DNA from: a bacterium
GTDB lineage: Bacteria > JAMCPX01
DNA: 64,000 nucleotides
NCBI GenBank assembly: GCA_021787665.1
Contig: JAJYLN010000004.1
Span: 62,001 to 126,000, forward strand
Reading direction: 5' to 3'
Below are positions 28,933 through 37,775 of this stretch, piece after piece; within the stretch, counting starts at the first letter, position 1; the number at the start of each line of letters is the position of its first letter. The notes below the pieces were generated by a model. It was not told the origin of the DNA and made no database searches. It saw nothing but the letters and a program-made list of their open reading frames with translations. Position numbers and translations under genes: made by a program.

Positions 28933-30191
28933 TACGGACGGTCCGCGCGTCTCAAATCACGTCCATCCTCTCCGGTCGGAGGAGCAGATCCAGAAATATC
29001 GAGGCTGCGGTACGCAGGATCGTCGATGAGGTACGCCGCAGCGGTGATGAGGCGCTGTTCAGATTTCGCAGGCTCTACGACCGTATCGACTCGGACAAAC
29101 TCATGGTCGGTCGCCATGCCATGGATCATGCCCTGCGCATCGTCGATGGCGGTACGAAAAAGGCGATAGAAGTCGCTATAGAGCGGGTAACGCGGTTCCA
29201 CGAGTACGAGAAAAGGCATAGGTCCTCCTGGCGGGTCACCGAGAGCAGGGGTGTTTCGTACGGCGAGTTCTTTACACCTGTGGAGAGCGTGGGGCTGTAT
29301 GTGCCGGGCGGCAGCGCGTCGTACCCCTCCTCGGTCGTCATGAACGCCGTGCCGGCCATCGTCGCAGGAGTACCGGACATCGTGATGGCCACGCCCTCCC
29401 CGAGCATCCCGGTGCTCGCTGCCGCGCGTATGCTCGGCATCAGGACGGTATACTCGATGGGCGGCGCGCACGCCATAGCCGCGCTGGCCTACGGCACGCG
29501 GCACGTCCGCAGGGTAGACAAGATAGCGGGACCAGGCAACCGGTACGTCACACTCGCGAAGAAGCTCGTATTCGGCGACGTGGGCATCGACACGATAGCA
29601 GGTCCAAGCGAGGTGGTCGTGGTAACGGACGGCAGCATGGACCCGTCGTTCGCTGCTGCCGACCTGATGGCCCAGGCGGAGCACGACGAACTCGCCATGA
29701 GCGTTCTGATAGCGCCAAATCAGACATTCATCGGGACGGTCGATCGCGAGATCCAGAAGCTGGTCCGTACCATGGGAAGAAAGACGACCATTTGCAAGAG
29801 CCTGAGGAAGAACGGCTTTGCAGTCGTCGCCGCTACGAGGAACAAAGCGATGAAGATAGCGAACTCGATAGCCCCGGAGCACCTCGAGCTCGCCGTGAAG
29901 AACCCACAGTCGTACCTCGGTCAGGTGAGACATGCAGGTGCCGTGTTCCTCGGCGCTTACACGCCAGAAGTCATCGGGGACTATGTCGCAGGGCCGGATC
30001 ATGTGCTCCCGACGGCCGGCGCTGCGCGGTTCTCGTCAGGTCTGGGCGTGGACGATTTCAGGAAGAAGACCACGCTGCTCCGGGTAACGCGCAGCGGCTT
30101 TTCCCGGCTCGCTCCCTACGCCGAGCAGCTCGGCACCACCGAGGGGCTGGGCGCCCATGCCCTGGCGGTCCGGATACGTACGAAGAAATAA
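28929..30191 (+). CDS. hisD: Histidinol dehydrogenase
   Basis: HisD (420 aa) oxidises histidinol to histidine in two NAD-dependent steps with zinc. Motifs are GLYVPGG, SMGGAHAIAALAYGT, DKIAGPGNRYV, the Gln and His zinc ligands in AQAEHDE, Asp and His in GPDHVLPT, and the C-terminal His in LGAHALAVRIR. Length is normal. It is the last gene of the murA-hisG-hisD operon and faces feoB tail to tail 70 bp away. Confidence 0.97.
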   Translation: MIRTVRASQITSILSGRRSRSRNIEAAVRRIVDEVRRSGDEALFRFRRLYDRIDSDKLMVGRHAMDHALRIVDGGTKKAIEVAIERVTRFHEYEKRHRSSWRVTESRGVSYGEFFTPVESVGLYVPGGSASYPSSVVMNAVPAIVAGVPDIVMATPSPSIPVLAAARMLGIRTVYSMGGAHAIAALAYGTRHVRRVDKIAGPGNRYVTLAKKLVFGDVGIDTIAGPSEVVVVTDGSMDPSFAAADLMAQAEHDELAMSVLIAPNQTFIGTVDREIQKLVRTMGRKTTICKSLRKNGFAVVAATRNKAMKIANSIAPEHLELAVKNPQSYLGQVRHAGAVFLGAYTPEVIGDYVAGPDHVLPTAGAARFSSGLGVDDFRKKTTLLRVTRSGFSRLAPYAEQLGTTEGLGAHALAVRIRTKK

Positions 30192-30261
30192 GTACTTTTA
30201 TCCAAAAAGTGATCGGGGAAGAGATGGGGCAGGAAGGGGAAAGACCCCGAACCATGTACGA

Positions 30262-32319
30262 CTACCGGAACAAAAGGCCGACCCTATAGATCGCAAAGCT
30301 TATCATGAACGCCACGACCAGGGGATACACGATACCGATGGCAAGGAGCTTGTTGTCGTGCAACTCCTTTTTCATGGTAACGACCGTTGCGAGACACGGT
30401 ATATACAGCGTCTGGAAGATGATGAATACGTACGCGACGAGCGGGGTCATGGCCTGCTTCAGGGCGGCGCCCAGAGCCTGCTCGTTTGCAGCGTTGAAGA
30501 GCACGCTCAGGGTCGCAATAGAGGTCTCCTTCGCAGTGAAGCCGGTAATCAGCGCAACGAGTATACGCCAGTCGAACCCTATGACCCTGCCGGCGGGCTC
30601 CATCCACCGACCTACGATACCCAGCACGCTCTGGTTTATCGTGTGCCCCGGGAAGTGCGACAGGAACCAGATGATAATCGTGAAGGATACGATGTACGTG
30701 CCCGCCCTCTTGAAGAAGCTCACCGTCTTATTCCATGCGTACAGGCCAACGGTCCTGACATTGGGTTTCCGGTACAGGGGAAGCTCGATGATCAGGGGAG
30801 AGCGCTCCCCCTGCAGCACGGTCTTCCTGAGCAACAGCCCGGTCACCACGACGACGGCGAAGCTCGTCCCTATCACCGAGACCATGACGAGCGCGGCGTC
30901 GCCCGGGAAGAACACGCTCACGAACATGCTCGTCACGACGAACCGCGCGGAGCAGGGTATGAACGGGTTGATAAGCACGGAGAGCTTCCGGTCGGTCTCG
31001 TTGTCCATCACCCGCGAGCACATGACCCCTGGCACGTTGCACCCGTAGCCCGAGAGCAGACAGATGAAGCTCTTGCCGTGGAGCCCGAGCAGGTGCATGA
31101 CTCTGTCCATGATAAAGGTCGATCGGGCGAGCATACCCGTATCCTCAAGGATGCCGAGGAAGATAAAGAATATGAAGATGAGGGGAAAAAACGAGACCAC
31201 TGTTCCCACTCCGCCGATGACGCCGTTGATGACCAGCCCCCTTACCCAGGCGGGTGCGCCCCGGAGCAGCCCGGAGAAGGCAGCGTCCAGCAGTTCGAAC
31301 GACCTGCTTAAAAACGCAGCGAGCGGGTTACTGAGGCTGAAGGTCGCCCAGAACATGAACCCGAGAATCGCGACGATGATCGCGAGTCCCAGGAACTGGT
31401 TGGTGAGCAGGTGGTCGAGCTTGTCCGTAAATGTTATCACGTTCAGTTTCAGAGGCGTCTCGGACTTCGAGGTGATTCGGTGAATCCAGTCATAGCGCGA
31501 GTCCGCTATCGTGACGATGAGCCTCTCGGCAGCGGACTGCACGTTCTTTACGAAGCCGTAATCACCCGGATTCATGACGGACCTCAGGGTCTCTACGACA
31601 TGCTCGTCTCCCTCGAGTATTTTCATGGACAACCAACGGACGTTATCGGACGGCAGGTCATATCTCCGGAGCCTGACCGAGAGGTCCGAGATGAGGCCCT
31701 CTATCTCCCTCGTGTACTGGATCGGGGCCGGCTCGAACCGCCTCCTGCACTCCGCGAGATCGCTGACAGCGGTCAGGAGTTCCCTGATACCCTTGTTCTT
31801 TACAGCCACGACCGGGACGACTGGTACACCGAGGCTCTTCTCGAACTCTTCGACATGGATCTCCACGCCCTTCGATGCGGCGAGGTCCACCATGTTCAGC
31901 GCTACTACAACCCTGGCACCGGTCTCGAGAATCTGTTCGAGCAGGTACATGTTGCGGTCCAAGTTGGAGGCATCGATGATCGACACGACGACGTCCGGGT
32001 GCTGCTCCACGATATAGGTCGCCGCGATGGTCTCCTCGATGGAGCCGGACGAGAGGCTGTACGTGCCGGGCAGGTCTACGATCCGGAAGGTCCTGCCGTT
32101 GAAGACGATAACTCCTTCCTTCTTCTCGACCGTCTTGCCCGGCCAGTTGCCCACATGCTGGCTAAGGCCGGTCAGGATATTGAAGACCGTACTCTTGCCA
32201 ACGTTGGGGTTACCGGCAAGTGCGACTGTAATGGTCTCCCCGTTGCCGGGCAGGGATACGCCTGACCCGCCGTCATGGCAGGGTTCTGCGGCAAGACTTT
32301 TTAAGTACTTGTTTTTCAC
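30262..32319 (-). CDS. feoB: Ferrous iron transporter B
   Basis: FeoB (685 aa) moves Fe(II) across the inner membrane. The N-terminal G domain has GNPNVGKS (36-43), DLPG (82-85) and NMVD (142-145); a GDI helical domain and the Gate-containing membrane domain follow, including SGYGCNVPGVM and PCSARFVV. The start is GTG at 32319 (MKNKYLKSLAAEP). No feoA or feoC adjoins it; the first ~30 residues are not a FeoA domain. A sigma-70 promoter with a Fur-box-like operator lies directly upstream. Confidence 0.97.
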   Translation of the reverse strand: MKNKYLKSLAAEPCHDGGSGVSLPGNGETITVALAGNPNVGKSTVFNILTGLSQHVGNWPGKTVEKKEGVIVFNGRTFRIVDLPGTYSLSSGSIEETIAATYIVEQHPDVVVSIIDASNLDRNMYLLEQILETGARVVVALNMVDLAASKGVEIHVEEFEKSLGVPVVPVVAVKNKGIRELLTAVSDLAECRRRFEPAPIQYTREIEGLISDLSVRLRRYDLPSDNVRWLSMKILEGDEHVVETLRSVMNPGDYGFVKNVQSAAERLIVTIADSRYDWIHRITSKSETPLKLNVITFTDKLDHLLTNQFLGLAIIVAILGFMFWATFSLSNPLAAFLSRSFELLDAAFSGLLRGAPAWVRGLVINGVIGGVGTVVSFFPLIFIFFIFLGILEDTGMLARSTFIMDRVMHLLGLHGKSFICLLSGYGCNVPGVMCSRVMDNETDRKLSVLINPFIPCSARFVVTSMFVSVFFPGDAALVMVSVIGTSFAVVVVTGLLLRKTVLQGERSPLIIELPLYRKPNVRTVGLYAWNKTVSFFKRAGTYIVSFTIIIWFLSHFPGHTINQSVLGIVGRWMEPAGRVIGFDWRILVALITGFTAKETSIATLSVLFNAANEQALGAALKQAMTPLVAYVFIIFQTLYIPCLATVVTMKKELHDNKLLAIGIVYPLVVAFMISFAIYRVGLLFR

Positions 32320-32337
32320 TCGCTATGGCTCACTATT

Positions 32338-32356
32338 GAAAGTGGTTATCATTAAT
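32338..32356 (-). promoter_or_regulatory. Fur-box-like operator upstream of feoB
   Basis: On the minus strand ATTAATGATAACCACTTTC matches the 19-bp Fur consensus (GATAATGATAATCATTATC) at 14 positions. It begins right after the predicted -10 box and covers the transcription start, 18 bp before the feoB GTG. Fur repression of feoB under iron sufficiency is well established in other bacteria; here it is inferred from the site. Confidence 0.65.
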
Positions 32357-32385
32357 ATAATAGCAAGTCAACGCAAAATATTCAA
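32357..32385 (-). promoter_or_regulatory. feoB promoter
   Basis: TTGAAT (32380-32385) and TATTAT (32357-32362) on the minus strand are spaced by exactly 17 bp. The -10 box abuts the Fur-box-like site. A second TTGACT lies inside the spacer but has no good partner. Confidence 0.65.
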
Positions 32386-32542
32386 CTGGCTCGTCCTTCC
32401 TATCCTACTCTGCCAAGGCTCGAGCCAGAGGTCCCTTCGCTTCTGGAGGGGCTGCGTCCTTCGGCAGCGGATGTATACCAGCTCCGAAGGAGTCGTAACA
32501 GGGAACGATTCACGGTACAGGTAGGGTAAACACGAAGAGCCC
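32386..32542. other. Non-coding gap between methyltransferase and feoB
   Basis: Upstream of the feoB promoter this gap shows only short inverted repeats, such as CTCCGAAGGAG near 32481-32491. There is no U-run and no convincing ORF. I see nothing assignable. Confidence 0.4.
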
Positions 32543-33331
32543 TTAGGGTGTAGCGGCGAGCATGGCGGACGCCTCTGCCGAGTAGCCCGCGCCCTCGTGG
32601 ACTATGAGCGGCGGAATGATACTGGGCCGCCCGCCTCTTCCCTTCCGTGCGGTCATCAAAAACACGTCCGATGGTCTTGCTGCGGTCCTATGGACAAACC
32701 TGAGCTGCTCGATGGCGAATCCCCGCATGTTCATGAAGATCTCGTCTATCCTGCGGGTAGTAAACAACATGATCAGGACGCCGTCGGGCCTGAGCAGATA
32801 CCTCGCTGCGGCGAAGAGGGCCTCGAGGGTAAGCGACCGGTCGTGGTGCGAGGCTGCGATAGGTTCTCTGGGGCTTATCTTGCCGGTGCCGTACCGGTAA
32901 AAGGGCGGGTTCGTCACGATGGCATGGAACGACTGCGGCCTGAACAGGGTCTTATATGCATTGATGTCCCCGTGGATAAACGCGACCCTGTCTCCGCACG
33001 AGTGCAGCCCGAGGTTTTTCAAAGAAGCCCGGTGGTGCACCTGGTTTATCTCGACGCCGGTAACATCCACGACCCCGGCGACCTTGGACAGCAGGATGCA
33101 GGTACTACCGGATGCGGAGCCTATTTCGAGCACCCGACCGGTGACGTGCCTCTTGGCGAAGTCGTACAGGATGACCGTGTCGATATTTACCCGGTACCCT
33201 TGTTCCGGCTGGTAAAACCTGAACCCGGGGCTTATGATGCTATCAAGGGTGTAGCCGACCATACTGGCCGGTGGTGCAGCCCCGCGCCTTCTCTGGCCCG
33301 GCGTGCTGTTAGCTTCGGACTTCCGAACCAC
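32543..33331 (-). CDS. SAM-dependent methyltransferase, TrmN6/YfiC-like
   Basis: A 262-aa class I methyltransferase. Motif I is VLEIGSASGSTCILLSK, the acidic motif II VTGVEINQ, and motif IV NPPFYRYGTGK, the NPPF/Y type of N6-adenine methyltransferases such as TrmN6, which modifies A37 of tRNA1(Val). The segment YQPEQGYRVNIDTVILYDF is typical of that family. It starts with GTG at 33331 after GGAG with 4-bp spacing, 25 bp after ahcY, so it may share the metK-ahcY transcript. Substrate inferred only. Confidence 0.8.
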   Translation of the reverse strand: MVRKSEANSTPGQRRRGAAPPASMVGYTLDSIISPGFRFYQPEQGYRVNIDTVILYDFAKRHVTGRVLEIGSASGSTCILLSKVAGVVDVTGVEINQVHHRASLKNLGLHSCGDRVAFIHGDINAYKTLFRPQSFHAIVTNPPFYRYGTGKISPREPIAASHHDRSLTLEALFAAARYLLRPDGVLIMLFTTRRIDEIFMNMRGFAIEQLRFVHRTAARPSDVFLMTARKGRGGRPSIIPPLIVHEGAGYSAEASAMLAATP

Positions 33332-33356
33332 AGGTCTCCGGCACAGCAGCGCGGGC

Positions 33357-34628
33357 TTACGTTCCGCTTTCCCATGACGCTAAATACGTCTTCTGACGCA
33401 GGGTAAGGCTGTCGATGTCTATGCCGAGTGTCTTCAGTTTTATGACGGCGATGTTCCTGTCGATGTCGTCGGGAACCGGATAGACGACCGCATCGAGCCT
33501 CCGCGCGTTTTCCTTCAGGTACATCACCGAGAGGGCCTGGTTGGCAAAGCTCATGTCCATGACGCTCGAAGGGTGCCCTTCGGCGGACGACAGGTTGACG
33601 AGCCTGCCATTCGCGAGCACGTAGATGCTGCGCCCGTTGGGCAGGCGGTATTCCTCGACGAGATCTCTGACCTCGCTGCGGCCTTTCGCTATGTTCCTCA
33701 AGGTTCCCAGGTCGAGCTCGACGTTGAAATGCCCGGAATTGGCCACGATGGCGCCGTCTTTCATGCTCATGAACTCGTTTCTGGATATGACGGTCGTGTC
33801 GCCGGTTACCGTGACGAACAGGTCTCCGATCTTTGCCGCATCGGCGATGGGCATGACATCGTACCCGTCCATGACTGCCTCGAGCGCCCTGATTGGATCG
33901 ACTTCCGTGATGATGACTCTCGCCCCCATGCCTTTCGCGCGCATGGCAACGCCTCTGCCACACCAGCCATACCCGCAAACGACGAAAACGGACCCTGCGA
34001 TCAGCCTGTTCGTGGCACGCAGGATTCCGTCTATCGTACTCTGGCCCGTACCGTAACGGTTATCGAACAGGTGCTTCGTATAGGCGTCGTTGACCGATAT
34101 GATGGGATACGCGAGTTTCTTCTCTTTCGCCATGCTCCTGAGCCGTATGACACCGGTCGTCGTCTCCTCGGTCCCACCGATGATGCCTTTCAGGAGCGTG
34201 CGCTTCTTCGTATGGATCGTACTGACAAGGTCGGCCCCGTCATCCATCGTTACCATGGGCCTCGTCTCGAGTACGGACATGATATGCCGGTAGTAGGTGT
34301 CCGTATCCTCCCCCTTCTTCGCGAAGGTTGGCACATCGAAATACTTCACGAGTGCCGCTGCGACGTCGTCCTGGGTGCTCAGCGGGTTCGATGCCGCGAG
34401 CGCCACCTCCGCGCCACCCGCCTTCAGAACGCGCATAAGATTTGCGGTCTCCGTGGTCACATGCAGGCACGCCCCGATCCGCAGCCCCTTGAGTGGTTTA
34501 CGCCTGGCGAAGTCCTTCTCCACGAGCTTCAACACCCCCATCGATCGGTATGCCCATTCGATGCGCTGCTTCCCGGCCTTCGCCGTGTCCATATCTTTCA
34601 CGTCGTATGACATCGTCCCCGTCTTCAT
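33357..34628 (-). CDS. ahcY: Adenosylhomocysteinase
   Basis: AhcY (423 aa) hydrolyses S-adenosylhomocysteine to adenosine and homocysteine, regenerating the methyl cycle. Visible are [33 protein letters not shown], the NAD-binding loop [20 protein letters not shown], and SGHFNVEL. It has the shorter form typical of many archaea and bacteria. Its ATG overlaps the metK stop (ATGA), with GAGGTGGG as RBS inside metK. Confidence 0.96.
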   Translation of the reverse strand: MKTGTMSYDVKDMDTAKAGKQRIEWAYRSMGVLKLVEKDFARRKPLKGLRIGACLHVTTETANLMRVLKAGGAEVALAASNPLSTQDDVAAALVKYFDVPTFAKKGEDTDTYYRHIMSVLETRPMVTMDDGADLVSTIHTKKRTLLKGIIGGTEETTTGVIRLRSMAKEKKLAYPIISVNDAYTKHLFDNRYGTGQSTIDGILRATNRLIAGSVFVVCGYGWCGRGVAMRAKGMGARVIITEVDPIRALEAVMDGYDVMPIADAAKIGDLFVTVTGDTTVISRNEFMSMKDGAIVANSGHFNVELDLGTLRNIAKGRSEVRDLVEEYRLPNGRSIYVLANGRLVNLSSAEGHPSSVMDMSFANQALSVMYLKENARRLDAVVYPVPDDIDRNIAVIKLKTLGIDIDSLTLRQKTYLASWESGT

Positions 34629-35782
34629 CTGCCCACCTCTTTCAACAGCGCCCGCATTTTATCGGTCCTTTCCCAGGTGAACTCTTTCTCTGTCCTGCCA
34701 AAATGTCCGTAGGCAGCGGTCTTGCGGTACTTCGGTTCCAGGAGACTCAGCTCCTGAATGACGCCGGCAGGATCCATGCGGAACACCCTGCACACGGCTT
34801 TCTCCAGCTTTTCGTTGGGGACCTTACCGGTACCGAAGGTGTCCACCATGATGGAGACCGGATCCGGCACGCCTATCGCGTAGGCGAGCTGTACCTCGCA
34901 ACGGGCGGCCAGGCCGGACGCAACGATATTCTTGGCGACATACCGCGCTATATACGCCCCGCTCCGGTCGACCTTCGAGGGGTCCTTGCCGGAGAGTGCG
35001 CCGCCACCGTGTCTGCCGAACCCGCCGTAGGTGTCCACGATGATTTTCCTGCCCGTGAGCCCTGTGTCGCCATGGGGTCCCCCGATGACGAACCTGCCGG
35101 TCGGGTTAATAAAGTACTTCGTATCTTTCCGCATGAGGTCCGCAGGTATGACCCTCCTGATGACCTCTTCTATGATGGCCTCTTTCAGCCTGCCATTCGG
35201 GACGTCCTCGGTGTGCTGTGCCGCTATGACGATCGCCTTTATACCCACCGGCTTGTTGTCCTGATACTCGAAGGTAACCTGGGACTTCCCGTCCGGACGC
35301 AGGAACTCCAGCGTGCCGCTGTGCCGCACCGCTGCCAGCCTCCTGACAAGCGCGTTGGCATAGAATATCGGGGCCGGCATGAAGGTCTTTGTCTCGTCGA
35401 TCGCATACCCGAACATCATGCCCTGGTCCCCGGCGCCGAGCTTGTTGCTGCCCCTGTTGACTCCCCGGGCGATGTCAGGTGATTGCTGCTTTACCGAGAC
35501 GATAACGCCGCAGGATCTCCAGTCATAGCCCATATCAGGGTCGTCATAGCCGATGTCCCGTATGACCTCCCGCGCGATGTCAGCGAATGGAATACTCGCC
35601 TTCGTGGTTATCTCGCCCGCGATGATCGCAAGGCCTGTCGTTACGAGGGTCTCACACGCGACCCTTGCGTGCTTGTCACCGGCGAGCGCGGCATCGAGAA
35701 TAGCATCCGATACCTGATCCGCAAGCTTGTCCGGGTGCCCCTCGGTCACAGACTCGGACGTAAATAAATACCTGTTCTTCAT
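34625..35782 (-). CDS. metK: S-adenosylmethionine synthetase
   Basis: MetK (385 aa) makes SAM from methionine and ATP. It starts [23 protein letters not shown] with the HPDK ATP-binding motif, and has [12 protein letters not shown] and [19 protein letters not shown], all diagnostic. It is coupled to ahcY by a 4-bp overlap, so SAM synthesis and SAH removal are made together. The 160-bp leader contains a promoter and nested hairpins. Confidence 0.98.
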   Translation of the reverse strand: MKNRYLFTSESVTEGHPDKLADQVSDAILDAALAGDKHARVACETLVTTGLAIIAGEITTKASIPFADIAREVIRDIGYDDPDMGYDWRSCGVIVSVKQQSPDIARGVNRGSNKLGAGDQGMMFGYAIDETKTFMPAPIFYANALVRRLAAVRHSGTLEFLRPDGKSQVTFEYQDNKPVGIKAIVIAAQHTEDVPNGRLKEAIIEEVIRRVIPADLMRKDTKYFINPTGRFVIGGPHGDTGLTGRKIIVDTYGGFGRHGGGALSGKDPSKVDRSGAYIARYVAKNIVASGLAARCEVQLAYAIGVPDPVSIMVDTFGTGKVPNEKLEKAVCRVFRMDPAGVIQELSLLEPKYRKTAAYGHFGRTEKEFTWERTDKMRALLKEVGR

Positions 35783-35805
35783 TCCATACTCCTTTGATTG
35801 TTTTT

Positions 35806-35876
35806 ATTCCGTTGGAAACTTCTTTGACCCGCTCTCTGTGTGTAGCACACATAACAAACGCGGACAAAAACGGAAT
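35806..35876 (-). promoter_or_regulatory. Foldable leader of metK-ahcY
   Basis: Three nested stems can be drawn on the minus strand: an outer 8-bp stem ATTCCGTT/AACGGAAT (35869-35876 with 35806-35813), a middle CCGC/GCGG stem with flanking G-T pairs, and an inner 6-bp hairpin TGTGTG-CTA-CACACA. The 3' arm of the outer stem ends 23 bp before the start codon, close to the AAAGGAG SD. It does not match SAM-I, SAM-II or SMK motifs that I know. The predicted transcription start falls inside the 5' arm, which weakens the outer stem. Confidence 0.35.
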
Positions 35877-35879
35877 TGC

Positions 35880-35907
35880 ATCATACATGAATCTCTTGAC
35901 GAGTCAA
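35880..35907 (-). promoter_or_regulatory. metK-ahcY promoter
   Basis: TTGACT (35902-35907) and TATGAT (35880-35885) are separated by 16 bp on the minus strand, about 95 bp upstream of the metK ATG and just after the end of fabI. Both boxes differ from consensus at one position. Confidence 0.65.
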
Positions 35908-35945
35908 CAGAAAACGCACCGGTACGCCGGAAGTCCTGCTTACAG

Positions 35946-36719
35946 TCACATCCCCACGATATGATAGCCAGCATCCACGAAGAGCACCTCGCCGGTTACT
36001 CCGCTGCTCATAGGTGAGAGGAGGAACAATGCGGCATCGCCGACCTCGTCCGCCGTTATGTTCCTTCCGAGGGGGGCCTTCTGGGGGTAGTATTCCATCA
36101 TCTTGAGAAAGCCCTTTATCCCTCTCGCGGAGAGGGTGTTGACTGGCCCGGCCGATACACCATTGACCCGTATATTGCTCCTGCCGAGATCGTATGCGAG
36201 GTATCGTATAATACTCTCGAGTGCCGATTTGGCTATCGCCATCACGTTGTAGCCCGGGATAACTACCTGGGAGGCTATGTAGGTCATTGCTATGATGCTT
36301 CCTCCCTCCTTCATTAGCGGGGCGGCGTGTCTGGTAAGGGAGACGAGGGAGTACGAGCTTATGTCGAGCGCCGTGAGGAAGCCCTGTCTCGACATGTTGA
36401 GAAAACTACCGCCCAACTCTTCTCTCGGCGCGAAGGCGACACTGTGCACGAGTGCATGGATCGCATCATGTTTTCCGGCAATTTCACGGAACATTCCCTC
36501 AACCATGCCCTCGTTCTGTACGTCGCACTCGAAGATTCCGAGCGGAGCCATCCCGACAACCGCCTCTTCCACCCGCTCCTTCAGCGACTGGTTCGCATAG
36601 GTAAAGTACAGCCCCATCCCTGCCTGCTGCAGCTTCTGTGCGATATGCAGGGCTATGCTATGTTTGTTCACCACGCCGGTCACGAGACCGGTTTTTCCGT
36701 TGAGATCTATCGTATACAT
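35946..36719 (-). CDS. fabI: Enoyl-ACP reductase (NADH), FabI type
   Basis: FabI (257 aa) reduces trans-2-enoyl-ACP in the last step of fatty-acid elongation and is the triclosan target. It has the SDR fold with GLVTGVVNKHSIALHIAQ, HSVAFAPREEL, the MTYIAS tyrosine and the YxxxxxxK pair in YNVMAIAKSALES, and the substrate loop NTLSARGI. A strong hairpin separates it from the upstream lipoprotein gene. Confidence 0.96.
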   Translation of the reverse strand: MYTIDLNGKTGLVTGVVNKHSIALHIAQKLQQAGMGLYFTYANQSLKERVEEAVVGMAPLGIFECDVQNEGMVEGMFREIAGKHDAIHALVHSVAFAPREELGGSFLNMSRQGFLTALDISSYSLVSLTRHAAPLMKEGGSIIAMTYIASQVVIPGYNVMAIAKSALESIIRYLAYDLGRSNIRVNGVSAGPVNTLSARGIKGFLKMMEYYPQKAPLGRNITADEVGDAALFLLSPMSSGVTGEVLFVDAGYHIVGM

Positions 36720-36733
36720 AGTCTGATCGTGAA

Positions 36734-36766
36734 ACGGGCGCCCGCCGCAAAGCGGCGGGTGCCCGT
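36734..36766. terminator. Strong GC-rich hairpin between the DsbA-like gene and fabI
   Basis: A 15-bp stem ACGGGCGCCCGCCGC/GCGGCGGGTGCCCGT with AAA loop (one G-T pair). On the minus strand only UU follows, on the plus strand no U-run, so it is not a classic intrinsic terminator; it may be a processing or stability element protecting the upstream mRNA 3' end. Confidence 0.5.
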
Positions 36767-36818
36767 CACTATCTGCTCCATCACAGGTCGTTTTTATCTG
36801 TCCAGCCTCACCCTCGCA

Positions 36819-37763
36819 CTACTTCAGTATCGCGTTTATGGCCTGCTCGAAATTTTGTTCAGGCTGTGCGCCGGTGATGATCCTGCCGTTTATCACGAAG
36901 GTGGGCGTCCCGGTAACCCCTATGCTGCTGCCCTCCTGCTGATCGGCCTCCACCTTGTCCTTTGTTTGCTGATTGTTCACGCACGCCTTGAACTTGCCCA
37001 TAGAGAGCCCCTGCGCCTTCGCATAGCTGTTCAGCTTGTCGTTGATAGTTGCGGGTGTTATGGAACCCTGCTCCTGGAAGAGGTGGTTGTAGAAGTACCA
37101 GAAGGCGTCATGCTTCTGCAGGTACGCACAATCGGCGCCGATAGCCGCTATCATCGCCCAGGGGTGCATCGGCAGAGGGAAGCTCTTGTAGACGAGCCGT
37201 ATCCTGCCCTTGTACTTGTGCAGCAGGTCTTCGACTGTGCCGTACGCCCTGCCGCAGAACGGGCATTCGAAGTCGGTGAACTCCACCATGGTTACCTTTG
37301 CATCTGCCGGCCCTCTCGACGGCGAGCCCTTCAGGGTAATCTTGCTCAGCGTTTCCTTGAAGGGGTCTTCTGTCAGGTTCAGGACACTGCCGATTATCAC
37401 GCGCGTGCGGTCCTTCGTTACATAGATGGTCTGCGTCTGCTTACGTGGACCCTGCGCGATCGTCACGACGGCCTGATCGAGTCCCGAGATATCCGAGGCC
37501 TTTATCTTGCTGACGGAGAGGTTGACGCTCGGCGGGATATTGAATGCCTTGCGCATATACGAGGCTATCTTTCCCTGAATGCCGGCCTGGTGCTCCTCTG
37601 CGGCAGGCTGAACTACCGGGGCAGGCTGCTGTTCCTGGCCCTGCACAGGGTTCTGTACAGGCTGTGGTGCGGCCCCGTTCGGGGCCGTAGCCGCCTCTTT
37701 CTTCGAGCATCCAGCGACCATCACGAAGGCGGCCACGATCAAGAGTATCAAGTTTTTTCTCAT
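36819..37763 (-). CDS. DsbA-family thioredoxin-like lipoprotein
   Basis: A 314-aa envelope protein with lipobox VAGC (Cys19), a Pro/Gln/Ala-rich linker, and a DsbA-like thioredoxin domain: FTDFECPFCGRAYG with the CPFC active site near residue 166, PMHPWA in the helical insert, and the cis-Pro loop GTPTFVINGRIITGA. The residues before the fold (about 60-140) form an extra N-terminal domain. It probably acts in periplasmic thiol oxidation or isomerisation. It follows the acylase gene by 12 bp and is likely co-transcribed. Confidence 0.9.
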   Translation of the reverse strand: MRKNLILLIVAAFVMVAGCSKKEAATAPNGAAPQPVQNPVQGQEQQPAPVVQPAAEEHQAGIQGKIASYMRKAFNIPPSVNLSVSKIKASDISGLDQAVVTIAQGPRKQTQTIYVTKDRTRVIIGSVLNLTEDPFKETLSKITLKGSPSRGPADAKVTMVEFTDFECPFCGRAYGTVEDLLHKYKGRIRLVYKSFPLPMHPWAMIAAIGADCAYLQKHDAFWYFYNHLFQEQGSITPATINDKLNSYAKAQGLSMGKFKACVNNQQTKDKVEADQQEGSSIGVTGTPTFVINGRIITGAQPEQNFEQAINAILK

Positions 37764-37775
37764 TTCGTTCTCCTT

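Noticed and set aside
30157-31311. 384-codon open frame on the plus strand opposite feoB
   Set aside because: feoB on the minus strand is unambiguous; the antisense product is Arg/Asp/His-rich without motifs.
35783-35945. SAM-I, SAM-II or SMK riboswitch before metK
   Set aside because: None of the conserved cores of these classes is present; only a generic nested-hairpin leader can be supported.
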